Source: Apus apus (taxonomy: Eukaryota; Chordata; Aves; Apodiformes; Apodidae). From it: a stretch of 64,000 nucleotides of DNA. The translations under genes were made by a program, and so were the position numbers. The notes beneath the pieces were generated by a model. It made no database searches. It was not told the origin of the DNA and saw only the letters and a program-made list of their open reading frames with translations. Location of the stretch: NCBI RefSeq assembly GCF_020740795.1, contig NC_067285.1:78966842-79030841 (forward strand), given 5' to 3'. How positions within the stretch are numbered: the first letter of the stretch is position 1; every line of letters begins with the position of its first letter. Of the stretch, positions 29,022 to 41,055 are shown in pieces.

Positions 29022-30113
29022 AGTAAGGGAGCCAGGAGACCCGCACTGTTAAACAAGGAAACGCTGGGCAAACTCAAGTGGAAAAAGAGAATCTACAGAT
29101 CATGGAAGGAGGGGCTGGCCACTTGGGAAGAATATAGGACTGTTGTCAGAGGATGTAGGGAGGCAATTAGGAAAGCTAAGACCTCCTTGGAACTAAACCT
29201 TGCTAGTGAGGTCAAAGACAATAGAAAGGGCTTCTTCAAATACATTGCAGATAGAACTAACACCAGAGGCAATATAGGTCCACTGCTGAATGAGGTGGGT
29301 GTCCTGGTGACAGAGGATAGAAAGAAGGCAGAGGTACTGAATGCCGCCTTTGCCTCTGTCTTTACTCCTGCAGTCTCTCCCCAGGAGCCCCAGATCCCTA
29401 AAGCTCCAGAAGAAGTCAGGATGAAGGAGGAGTTTGCTTTGGTAGATGAGGATTGGGTTAGGGATCAGTTGAGCAATGTGGAAATCCATAAATTGATGGG
29501 TCCGGATGGAATACACTCACGGGTGCTGAGGGAACTGGCGGAGGTCATTGCTAGGCCACTCTCCATCATCTTTGGTAAGTCGTGGACATCAGGAGAGGTG
29601 CCTGAGGACTGGAAGGTAGCAAATGTCCCTCCAGTCTACAAGAAGGGCAAGAAGGAAGACCCGGGTAACTATAGACTGGTCAGCATCATGTCCATCCCTG
29701 GAAAGGTGATGGAACAACTTGTTCTTGGCACTATCTCTAGGCATATCAAAGATGAGGGGGTCATCGAGAGCAGTCAACATGGTTTTACCAAGGGAAAGTC
29801 ATGTTTGACCAACCTCATAGCCTTCTATGAGGAAGTAACTAGGTGGATAGATGATGGTAGGGCAGTAGATGTGGTTTATCTTAATTTCAGTCTGGAGGAT
29901 GGAGCCAGGCTTTTTTTAGTGATGTCTAGTGATAGGACAAGGGGCAATGGGTGCAAACTGGAACATAGGAGGTTCCACGTAAACATCAGAAAAAACTTCT
30001 TTCCTGTAAGAGTGACAGAGCACTGCAACAGGCTGCCCAGAGAGGTTGTGGAGTCTCCTTGGCTGGAGACATTCAAAACCCGCCTGGACATGTTCCTGTG
30101 TGATGTGCTCTAG
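29022..30113 (+). pseudogene. CR1 ORF2 fragment, reverse transcriptase part
   Basis: The frame is open for 363 codons between a TGA at 29019 and a TAG at 30111. There is no natural ATG at the left; the frame is open upstream of the motif [17 protein letters not shown]. It then shows [56 protein letters not shown] and [20 protein letters not shown], the N-terminal half of a LINE reverse transcriptase. After DVVYLNFS it jumps directly to the ORF2 C-terminus (SSDRTRGNG...LPREVVESP), so the palm motifs, including the catalytic aspartates, are deleted. The in-frame deletion explains the long open frame. Inactive fossil; not a host gene. Confidence 0.88.
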
Positions 30114-30197
30114 GTGATCCTGCTCTGGCAGGGGGGTTGGACTAGATGATCTTTCAAGGTCCCTTCCAACCCCTAAGATTCTGTGATTCTAGGATTC

Positions 30198-33100
30198 AGT
30201 AAAACCCTCACTCAGGTTTGTTTTTTCCTAACTTTTCTAGCTAGAAAAGCTTTCATGTTTATCCAGTATTATCTATCTCAATGCATCTCTACATGACCTG
30301 AGAATCCACTGATAAATGTACACCATCATTTGAATTCAGACTGAAGAAATCATAATTGTCTTAAGGAAAACCTTCATTATGGACTTCAGTAGATACTAGA
30401 AGATTGCTACCACTGCAACCATTTCATTATTATATCCTTTTTTATCAATCTGCAATATTAACCTCAGTATTTAGAGAAATCCAAAGTACTAACTCTTAAA
30501 ACTAGGCAACTTCATTCTTTCCTAGAACTCTGTGATAGTTCAACAGTGAGCCTAATGTCTTGTGCCAACTGATGTAATCATACCTGGCAAACAGTGCCTG
30601 GGAACTGCCAGTTTAAAGCTGCAGAGTGAGAGATGGATGGATAGCTTTTCTTTCTGAAGAGAGCCAGGTGCATGGAGTTTGAAGGGCTTAGGTATTGCCT
30701 TGAAACCAAGCCTTGAAGTTTTATCCTCTCTTTGATAGTAATAAATGGGAGAAATTAATGAGTCAGATGACTATAAAAAGTACCAGACACAAAGACAACA
30801 CCTGCCACTGTCTGTCTGTCTCTTTAAGTTTTTGTTATTTTTATAATATTGATAATTCCTACAGCCTTGTCACTCCCTTCTTCTACCAGAGTTATTTAAA
30901 CTCAGATTTAGAACAAATTCTTCAGATATTTCACAGCAGTTGATGTATCTTTAATGGTACAGTTTGGTTTCCCATGTTAACACTAATCCTTTTTCACTTG
31001 TATATCTGGCACCACAGAAAAAGCCTGAGTGCTTAACTAAGTAATTTTTCTACTTATAAGAATTCAGGCACAACTACACTGAGAGCTACTGGTATTAGTC
31101 AGGTCCATTGCATGCATCAGTGACCTTGCAGTTGTAATTTAGTTGCAGGAGCAACAAAACCTTGCATGTCAGATATGAAGATACTATTGTCCACCAGCAT
31201 CTGCACATGAATGTTTTCCTTTTCTTTGATGAAAATGCACAGTCCCTTATAAAGAAAATAAAGTGTGTATGGATGTGTGCTCAGCCCTCATTCAGCAGAT
31301 TGGCACAGCCCACGCACCACCAGCAAAGAGGGTATGTTCTACATGCTTTACTGTAAAGAATTTCCTTTGTCTGTGAGGTTTGTGCAGAAAACTGTAATTA
31401 CTTTAAAATTACCTAAAGGTAAAGTGACCTCAAATTCACCACAAAAATAATAAATTATCAATATATTAAAGTTCTTAAACTTGAGATTTCTAGTACTGAA
31501 ACCCTTAAAGAGATACCAGGCAATGCGAAAAGGTTCAGCCTAACCGAAAAAACTTTGATTATTTTTTTTTGAAACAGATGTCCCTGCTAGCCTATTTTAC
31601 CTCTGTAGCTTTCTCTTCTAGATTATTATAGGTGTGATTATCAGGTTCTTACTAGATGCTCATTAGGCAACCTGTCTTTTCTGTGTACAGAATAGTGAGT
31701 ACATGTAATGGTACATTCACTTTTAAACTAACACAATAAAGGACACGGCTACTTCTTAATTTTCAAAGTAACTAGGTTTTAATTTTAAAACAGAGCTACA
31801 TGTGTAACTCAGATTAGATGCAGGTTATTTTCATACTCTGTAATTTATATTAGCACAGAAATTGAAATTTCCAACATAAGTGCTGATGAAAAGCACTAAA
31901 TTATTTTCTTTTAGTTTGCACTGAGAACACAGAAGAAAAGACCAGTAGTACAATAGATTTTATGCCATTTTATAGACAATGAGAATTGCCAACTACTGAT
32001 GAGACTCAGGAGAAATTCTCTAACAGATGTTTCCTACATCAAATAGATACTTAGCTCTCTTTGGTTACCAGGGTCATGAGAATTCATGACTTGATTCAAT
32101 GACCAACACCTCTTCAGTAATCCCATAAAAAACAGATTTTTGCAATAGGTTTACCTTCCACACAGAAGCTGGGAAGATATATGTATATTCATGACCTAAT
32201 TAGGGTTTTGACTGCTCACCAGTCATATACTGATGAATGCACATCCCATTTTTATTGCCATTTTGAAAGCTGCTGCCATTATTGTGATCAGTGATTACTA
32301 CAAGCTGACCTGACCACTTGCTTACTTATTGAAACTTTCAACTGCTCTGCTCCAAGATTTTTTATTATTATTTACTGCACATTTACTTCAACAAGCTTCC
32401 TTTGACAGATTGTTATTTATTATTTTTAAATGTCTCCTAATATACAATACACTAAATAAAATATCCTTGGGATAACTTCTTTCCTTAGCTTCTCATTAAA
32501 CATTGTTTAGGCACCTTCCAAGAAGAGATATCAAACTTGTTCTAGAATAAGGAGTTACCACCTAATGTGAGAGCTTTACCAGCTTATACCCAGGACTATG
32601 ATAAGTAAGAAAATAGTTTGAGATACTAAATAAGCCTGGAGATATGGATGGTCAAACAAACATTGCTTTAACACAATACCCAAATCTATCTGTTTCATCT
32701 TATTTATTTTTAGAAGTCTTCAAATCTAGGTCATACTAATAACATATCTAGAATATACACTTCACCCCAACTACACTTGTCAGCTCACAAAATGAACATA
32801 TATATATATAAATATAGCACCAATGAAGAGCACTATTTTTTGCAAAAAAATCCAACCTTGAAACAAACTGGAGCAAACAGACACTGAAAATAAATTTTTG
32901 CCAAGGAAATGTGAGAAAGCCCTTGATTTTTCATATTATTAGAAGATTTTTAGAGTTATATTGTAGCTTTAATCAAAGTTTGTATCTCTTCAATTTTCAC
33001 TGATTTTGATCTAGAAAATACATCTCAATCTGTGTTCGCTGCTGCTTTTTAAATTTCCTTTAGTATTTATCCTGCTAGTATGAAAAATAATAGTTACTTG

Positions 33101-34899
33101 GAACAGAATTATTTGTTTTTGCTGTCCAGCACATATTAAAGTTTCTTATGAATAGGATGAAAATAACAGGTATCTTGAGCCAGAACAAATTTCTTCATTT
33201 AAAAAAATGTATCTTTATAACAAGTATTCTTAATTCAGTTAAACATTTTTACTATTAATAGGGTAAGTCAGGAGTAATAATTAATCTGAAATTAATGGAT
33301 CTTTTTTAGCATATAACTACATAAGGAAAACAAACCTTTTTATTCTCAATAATATTTCTTAATAGCAAGTAATCTCATTTGAACTGGAGTACAAGAAACA
33401 GCAAATCAATTAATAACTGGGTAGTTCCAGCAACAAAGTTTTTATAACTATATTCTGAGCAACAGTGAAATGGAACATACACTTCAAAATATTACTTTCC
33501 CTTCTTCTTGTACATAAATCATAGAGTGCCACCTTGCCTTTGCAGCCCTTACCTTCTCAACTGCCAAAAACTGCTGGCATCATTAACTCTCTTCATATTA
33601 TGCTATTTCTGCCCAGCCTGTCAGAGCCTCATTTTCTCATGTATGCCCTGGTTTGACAGATGCACTTGCAGCCACACACTTCTAGTTTTTGAGTTATTCA
33701 GATTCTGCTATATTGCCAGCTTCCTCCTGAGAGTGCTGCTGTACCAGGAGCCAGCTTCCTGAAGTACTCTTCCAAGTACCACAAGAACTGCAATACTGTG
33801 TTCTAAGATACACTGTTTCCAACTTAACGCATGCTGTGCAGATTTATCCATGATTTATCACAGCTTACAGAAGCAACTGACTGAAATGCGTGCAGTCCAC
33901 GTAACTGTGGCCTATACGGCTCTGTTTCACTGACACCAGTAGGGAACACAGTACACAGTCTACACAGAACATTCCATGTTAAATACATACACAACTTCTG
34001 AAAACTCAAGCAGGTTTGTATTCTGTGTTGACTGTATGTGCTTGATTTTTAGAGCTGTTGATCAGTTATTCTTTTGTGTACTTTACAAGATCTTGTATGA
34101 AATTTGCATCTAGCAAATAACAAGTTTCTATTTTCTTTTACAAATAAATTTCAAAAGGGAAACTAGATTACAGTGGTGATTGCAGCATGAATAGATTAAT
34201 ATGGAACCCTATCAAAATAATGAAAATGCCAATATGACATTGATTTGGTAAGGAATTAGAGGAGAATTCATCACAAAAAACCCCACATTATTTCTGAAAA
34301 CTTATAAACAAGTCTGGTGACATTACTAGACCACACACAATTCTGATTAAAAGCTATTTGTAAAAATACAAAGTAAAAGAAACCACATGAAATATCTTTA
34401 AAAGTAAAGCTACAAGTATGAGGCTGAGGTGTCTGTAGAGGGGTCTATCAAGTGGTACTTTAGCCCTGTTCAGTTCAAAGTTGTAGGAATGGAGAAAAAT
34501 TACTGTATTGATAAAAGGTATAGTGATACTGACAGGCAAACACGCAGGGTAGACAGGATGACTTAAACTTTGTCTAAATATATGCTGCAGTGTACTCTTT
34601 TGATCAAGTAAGAAACCAAAACATACTCTTTCTACTACCTTATCCCCTTATTCCTGCTAAAAACAGGGAAACTTTGTATCTTGTGTAGTTGTTACATCTC
34701 TCAAGCTGCTGAGTGTTTAATTGTAAAATAAGCAGTGTTTAAATGTATACAAGATACATGCAATTACAATCTGTAAAATTAACCAGATGTGGCTGCAGGC
34801 AGAGAGAAACTTTGTTTTCCCAAATTACTCTTATTTTCTTAATACTCATCTTTGGTTTTTAGTCTGCTTTGCTTCTAGTCTAGCTGGGCTCCTACAATT
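30198..34899. other. Intergenic AT-rich DNA, no gene seen
   Basis: No exon-like, RNA-like or repeat-like element is supportable. A short (TA)n stretch occurs at about 32797-32811. An 84-codon open frame at 33508-33762 is cysteine- and leucine-rich but matches no family I recognise. Confidence 0.5.
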
Positions 34900-35085
34900 A
34901 TTTCTGTGTAATATCTGTCAATTTAATTAATAGTCTGCTTACTCCCTCTTCCACATCATTAATGAAGATGTTAAATAAGATCAGTTCTAACACTAATCCC
35001 ATGGTGCCTTGGCAGACACCTCTCCTCACAACATAATTCATCATCCCCTTTGTTTGGAGATTGTATGATACAGCTGATATAAAAG
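34900..35085 (-). mobile_element. Old degraded CR1-type reverse transcriptase fragment
   Basis: On the minus strand a frame at about 34915-35003 reads GLVLELILFNIFINDVEEG, matching the CR1/LINE reverse-transcriptase segment that normally reads GSVLGPVLFNIFINDL-, and is followed by LLIKLTD where the active element has the catalytic FADD. The motif aspartates are decayed and flanking homology fades quickly. This is an ancient remnant, much older than the copies at 27-30 kb. Confidence 0.65.
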
Positions 35086-36184
35086 GAGGCTGCCCACCTG
35101 CTTGGCTATGTTAGCCACAGGGAACATTTTACACCAATTACTGAAAAACTTAACTGACTTTATTTGCTTCTTGCTTCAAGTTAGAAAATGAAGTGTTGAC
35201 AAAGTTCTAGAGAAGAGATCTAAAGTTTTTGGTTCCTGATACCTGAGAGACAGTTCAGCAACCAGATCCCTGTAAATGCTCTAGATGACTGACAATTCAT
35301 GGTAGCAAATACCTACTTTTTGAAAAGATGCCCTACTGAAATAACAGGGATATCAACTCTCAGTTTAGAGGAAAAAACAAAATGAAACAAAACAAAAAAA
35401 ACCCCACAAACGCAAGCGCTCCCAAACCAGAGCTTATTGGGCTAAAAGTGACTTAGGAGAAGTCAGCTTCCTCTGCATCTTTGAGGGCAAAATCTATTTA
35501 GCAGTAGCTGAACTGTATTTCAGTTACTTTGGACAGAGACTTCTACAGATAGAGGATTCTCAAGATTATTTTTCCTCCTGATCAAGTTCTATGTAATGTT
35601 GTTCTCACTTACATGGTATCACTGAGTCTTTTTTGATGGTTTGCATCCCTTCTGTCATAGCTTGTTGGTGCAGTTTTCCTTTTTAGTAAATCAGCCTGTA
35701 GATGGTCAAGGTCTTTCCTCTGAAAAAAACAAATATATAATAAGACACTTAGTGGTCATTGTGAACCTCAACAGTTTTTAATTATACTTGTGTAAATATT
35801 TTATAGAATCTTTTGACAGCCGTAGCAGAAGCTTCTTACAAGAAAAGCCCAGGGGCACTACTTTTCAAGACAGCAGTCTGCTCAAACCCAAGACTAGTGT
35901 AGCTGGCTATGTCTTCGAGCTTCACAAATCATGAGAAACCTTATTGCATGGAAGCCCAACTCTTACTGCTATAGCAGTTTAATCAGCTAGCTTTTATTTG
36001 ACAGGCCTTTGCCAACACCTCTTAGATATAATATTTGATTATCAGAAAAAATAAATAAGGGTTTCAGCATGCGTAAAATACAAAATACAATTTGAAATCT
36101 GTTTGAGTAATATGAAGAATATCACAGGGAATTCAAAAACACAGAGAGAGGAATATGGCTGACAAACAGTGTGACTCCCAAAGA
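35086..36184. other. Intergenic sequence, nothing recognised
   Basis: AT-rich with an A/C-rich stretch at about 35370-35405. No gene or clear repeat. Confidence 0.5.
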
Positions 36185-36625
36185 CTCACAGAAACATACA
36201 GATTGGAAGAGATCTCTGCTGTTCACCTAGTCCAATGTCACACTCAAACCAAATAAATGTTCAAACTGAGACCAGGTTCCCCAGGGTTCTCTCCAGGAAT
36301 ATTCTCCAAGGGTGGAGATTTCACCTGCACCCTAGACAACCTAATCCTATGCTTAGCCCCTCTTCATGAAATTTTGTTTTTCATACAGTAAAAATATCCT
36401 CTCCTGTCCTTTTGCTGTGTGCTTCTAAGAACAGCCTCTGCATACTCCCCTTTCCTTAAGCAGGTGAAGAGCGCAATCAGGAGTGCAGAAAGCCTTGCCT
36501 TTCTGTTCTGCTAAGCAAACACTGCACTTTCAGCTTTTTGCTGTCCATCATCTAGCGTCTCCCTGTGCTGAGGAATCTGGAACTGCACACGAATCTGGAT
36601 GTAGCTTCACGTGTGCTAACTAAAC
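36185..36625 (-). mobile_element. Diverged CR1 3' fragment, antisense
   Basis: The + strand reads ACTCACAGAAACATACAGATTGGAAGAGATCTCTGCTGTTCACCTAGTCCAA in pieces, an eroded version of the inverted CR1 3'UTR. Decayed CR1 ORF2 C-terminal sequence follows (CACCCTAGACAACCTAATCC, CCTTTCCTTAAGCAGGTGAAG). Substitutions and small gaps are frequent, so it is older than the other antisense copies. The right boundary is uncertain. Confidence 0.75.
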
Positions 36626-37032
36626 AGAAATAATTACTTGGCCTGATGGCTATAGATCATCTGAAGTAGTTCTGAATGCAGACAGAGTAAAGTGCCACAA
36701 GGGTGCACTGCTGCCTCATTTTCCACTTGACCAACATGACAGCTGCAGGTCCATCCTGCAGGTCTGCTTATCTGCCAGTCAGTCCCTAGGCGAGCATGTA
36801 TTGCACGGGGTTATTCCATCTCAGTAGGTGGACTTTGAGAAAGAAATATCTTCTTGCTTCTATACAAGCCCAGGCTTCTTCCTTTCTAAGTTCCTTTATG
36901 TCTACATAACACACTACATCTAAACACTCTGAAACTCAGCAAGTCATTAACCAATTCTGGTCTTTGAGGCTTACATTTGTTTTCTTTTTTTGCTTCCTTC
37001 TCCTTAGTACTTCTTATCCTTTGAGGAAAATT

Positions 37033-37060
37033 AAAAAAAAAAAAAAAATAAAAAAAAAAA
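37033..37060. repeat. A-rich homopolymer tract
   Basis: A16-17, one T, then A11. It is preceded by CTTTGAGGAAAATT and has no recognisable retrotransposed body. Confidence 0.85.
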
Positions 37061-40000
37061 TCCTGTCTGGTCTTCTCCCCTTTCCAAAGCTCTCCCAGGC
37101 TTGAAAGCTGGAAACAAAACCAAAACCTCAGCTGAAGTAATGACAAGCAGTTTCCTTCCAGCCAGGAGGAAAAACCTTTTTCCACTCTCCATGAGGAAAG
37201 GCAGAATTCACAAAGAGCTAAATCTTTTTATCCTACTTCAAAACTGTCTCTAGCCTTTACCAAACTCAGTAAGGTTTATCCTTCCCTTCACTTCTGTTAC
37301 CCTTGACTGTGTTTCAAGAATACAGTAGCTATAGTAAGCTCTTTGGGCAGGAGCTTGCATGGCTTCATCAGGAAGCCAGACACTACTTGTGGACAAAAAG
37401 AGTATTTTAGAAAATGAACATAGAAATAAAGCTCATTAAGAGGGACATTCACTTCCCTTTCACTAGCCAATTTAAGCTCTGTTACGGCATTCTTACATGA
37501 CTTGCTGAGAGGGGTGCAAGTTATAAATATATGTATGGATTTACTATGGATTAATTTACTAGGAGTATTGGAAGAGCTATGAAACATGTCAGAGATTTAA
37601 AGGCATTACTGATTGATAAGAGTATAACCTTTCTTCCAACACAATAGCTGTTTCAAAAAATGTCTATAATGATAGTTGCTTTTAATTATATAAAGAGTTG
37701 CAATGCCTTTTTAGCTTCATACCAATAATACAGCTTTGATTCAAGTTTCTGAAGCAATAATCCTCAGCCTTTTTTTTTTTTTTTTTGTCAAGGTCAGTTT
37801 GTGAATAGCAATTATTTAAATCCCAATGTCATAATTTTTTTTTCAAGGGAAGAATTGTCTTTATTTCCCTGGATTTTGGACTGAAAAATTATAAACAATG
37901 CTAGGAAAACATTATTCTCCTAAGAATACTTCAAGAAATGCTACTGATGCCTAAACAACTACATCTAAAATACAAATTCATAAATAGGACACAGGCATGA
38001 GAAAAAAATCTATCCTAAAATATCTAGTCCAACACTACTGATAAGAATGAAACAAAAATCTCTATATCTAGAATTGGTGTGTTTAATGCCCAGACAAATC
38101 AGTGAAAATTGCATTTCTTTATCTTCTACTCTTCCTGTTTCTCTCTGTGATTGAATCCTGGCCTCTGACTCCTTAATGCTTATTCATTCTTCATTTTCTG
38201 AGCAGATCACTAGTTTGTGAAGATAATTAAAGACCCCTGCTATTCCTTCTAAGCCTTGAATCTTCAGGCTAATTAAAATGGAGTGCTGCAAATACATATG
38301 CAGCTGATAAAGGCTTGCAGCAAAGTACTAGGAAGCGTGTTATTTGTGTAACAGAGAAGTAAAAACTGGTTGCATCTGCTAGGACAGTTTTTGCTATGGC
38401 CTTCATTGTATTTTGCCCAGCAAACCACACTTATTTCAGTCTGTTATTAGAGCTTCATGGATCTTATAATACCATCTATGCTTCAACAAATTTTATTCTA
38501 ATGTTTTTCAAGATAGCATTAAAGTACAACATCAAAATTTGAAGGAAAGATGGCAAATTCTTAATCCCAAGATCATCTTCTTCTAAATCCTCTTATTTTT
38601 TTCTTGATGTGTTAATCTTAGATGTAAAATGACCAGGGTAAGAGAATACACCTCAGAGCACTGTATGTATAAATGCAATATTGGCAAGAGGGCTACAAAG
38701 ACTGTTTCTGCCTCTCTCCAGGTAACAATTTTTTCCTTCTTCCTTTCATCTGTTTTAGCTTATAAGATAGCCTAGAGGCACTGCTGGACACTTTTTCTTA
38801 AATATTTTCAAGGCATATTTATTCTTTGAAAACTACTGAAAATTTAAAATATTTTCTTTCCTCTTCCAGACAAAAATAGTAACTTCTAGCTAATTTACAA
38901 GAAGCCATCATTCATCAAGAAACCAAGGAAAACTACTGGCACTGAACTGTGTCTCAAGACGCAGTAAAGTTATGAGCACTGCTCCTAAGTTGCTAGGTAG
39001 GTTGTCTGTACGTATCCCATGAATATCCAGCTTCAGTAATAATATCTGCTGAGCCCACCCTGAGGCAGTTGCACATTGCTGTCAAACTTGTTTCTCCAAA
39101 TGAAGTTAAACTTTGACTGTAAATTAGATTATGCTATAGTGAATGGGTAGAGGGATCTATGCTAATGGATCTGAGTATCTAAAAGAAAGCAGAGGATTCT
39201 GGTACTAATTTAGAAAATAACTTTTTTTTCCATTATTTTCCAAAAGATTTACTTCTGAATTTAGGCTGGGTCTTGGTAATTAGTTTTCAATATTACTCTA
39301 TAATTTAAAAACTGCAAAAGATGTTTACTCTTTTGGGCGTACTATTTTGGAAAGAAACATCTGGGAAAGAAACTTGATATTGCTTTAGGTGGTTATAGAA
39401 CTTTGAAATGTTTTAATATGTGTACTATACTGCACATTTATACTGAGCATATATTTTCAGATACTTCTTATTCTCCAGTTTTGCATACTAACATATACAC
39501 ACACACAACTTAGTCTGGAATAGTTTGATCTCAGAGGTCTGATACTGAGACATAGATAGTCAAAAAATAGGGCTTCCCACATTCAACCTCAATGCTACCT
39601 AGCTGTGAGGACACCTATGTTCCTAGGAAGCCAGTTTCTGCTGCCATCAATTTTCTGCCTCTAGGATGTGCACAGCATGAAGACACCAGTTTCTCTATAC
39701 CTCATATGTAGATGGAATGGACTAAATATCTCTACGTATCTTGCTTTTGGAGTCTGTGACTTGTAATGTTTACCAGTTCAACTCTTGAACAGAAACATGG
39801 TGATAAGGATACTGTACTAATCTCTGCAACTCCTTCTCCTTTTGCATAAAATAGTCACACAAGAATATATCTAGGTTCAAAGCCCTCAATCTGATTTGAG
39901 GCAGCATATGGACTGTTGATCTCCTGCCGCCAAAGAAACTGCCATTATCACTGGGTTTCTAGGCGCTCTGATGGAGAAAGGAAGAGGAATCTCTTCAGCA

Positions 40001-41030
40001 GTAAAATATTTCTCTCCAATAAAAAAAATAATATAAAACTGCATAGATAAATACTGAATACTAAATAACGTAACTTATAACTACACCATTAAGATGCAAA
40101 TTCATTCCCAACAAGCCCAAATTATATTCATACTCTTAAAAGCTATTAATGGCTTGTAAGCAATCAATGGCAAGATCACTGCCTAAGATCAGAATATCCT
40201 TCCAGATATAGTTGTATTACAAAATATGGAGTCTGAGGTGGCTATAATCAGCACTCAGATGCTGAAAATTAGATTTTATAATGTCAGACTAATCTAAATT
40301 ACCTTTGTTCCAGTCATTGCTCTAGCTGAAAACAAAGTAGGTTATGCAAAGTAAAAGCACTCTGATAAGAGATGGAGTTAAGTTCAGAACACTGTCTATT
40401 CTAGTCTCCTACAGACTTCCTTGGCAAGGGAGTTAGACACTCCAGGATCAATTGCTCTCCACTTCCTAGGGGAAGGATGCACCACTGATTATCACAGATG
40501 GCTATAGCAGCTTAAAGAAGCTGCCACATTCTCTTTTTTTGAAAAAAAACTGCTTTGTTTGGTTATCTAGCCAAAGGAGGTGGTTCACTGCTACAAATCC
40601 AGAGTGCAGGGAGGCATCTTAGCGATTCCATGGCACTTCCAGCCAGTACCTGGCCCAGCATACAAGTGAACTCTCCCCTGATACTACATAAGGAAAATAG
40701 GTGACTGCTTGAAGTTACGCAGCAGGGTATCCAGTAGCAGGAACTGCCATTGTTCCCTGTGTGACTCATAGAAATACCTAATGAGGCTTCTGCTCTAAAT
40801 CGCTGTCTGGTGAGGTGCCTACCTTTTGCCATTGATTAGATATGGAGTTCAGAGTTTCTGTTACCTTACAAATATAGTACAGTTGATGGACCTCAACTGT
40901 TACTGAATTTTAGGAAGTGTGAATAGCTTCCTGTCTCCATTTAAGTCTAGTTGCCTCTTGTGGATTTAACCCTCTGGTTTGAACAGAAGAAAAAATCAGA
41001 TTTAAGATAGATTAGTTCTTCTTTTCCTTT

Positions 41031-41055
41031 CCCCCCCCCCCCCCCCCCCCCCCCC
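41031..41055. repeat. Homopolymer (C)25
   Basis: Twenty-five consecutive C on the + strand, preceded by a pyrimidine-rich run (TTCTTCTTTTCCTTT) and followed by GCCG. Long C/G homopolymers are much rarer than A/T runs in vertebrate DNA; this one could form a G-quadruplex on the minus strand or an i-motif on the plus strand. Confidence 0.9.

Larger units (their letters stand above)
28296..30197 (+). mobile_element. Rearranged CR1 LINE with ORF1 and ORF2 remnants
   Basis: This is the most complete CR1 copy in the window. It starts with an ORF1 esterase-like remnant (about 28306-28545), passes through a decayed, partly duplicated block (about 28767-28975), continues with a long reverse-transcriptase-side fragment of ORF2 (29022-30113), and ends in the CR1 3'UTR (TTGGACTAGATGATCTTTCA) and an ATTCTGTG-type tail. 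The endonuclease domain and the catalytic centre of reverse transcriptase are missing, so at least two internal deletions or recombination events occurred. It cannot move on its own. Confidence 0.93.

Noticed and set aside
29187..30113. 308-codon open frame that could be mistaken for a host gene
   Set aside because: It encodes CR1 reverse-transcriptase and ORF2 C-terminal motifs, has no natural start and lacks the catalytic palm. It is a transposon remnant.
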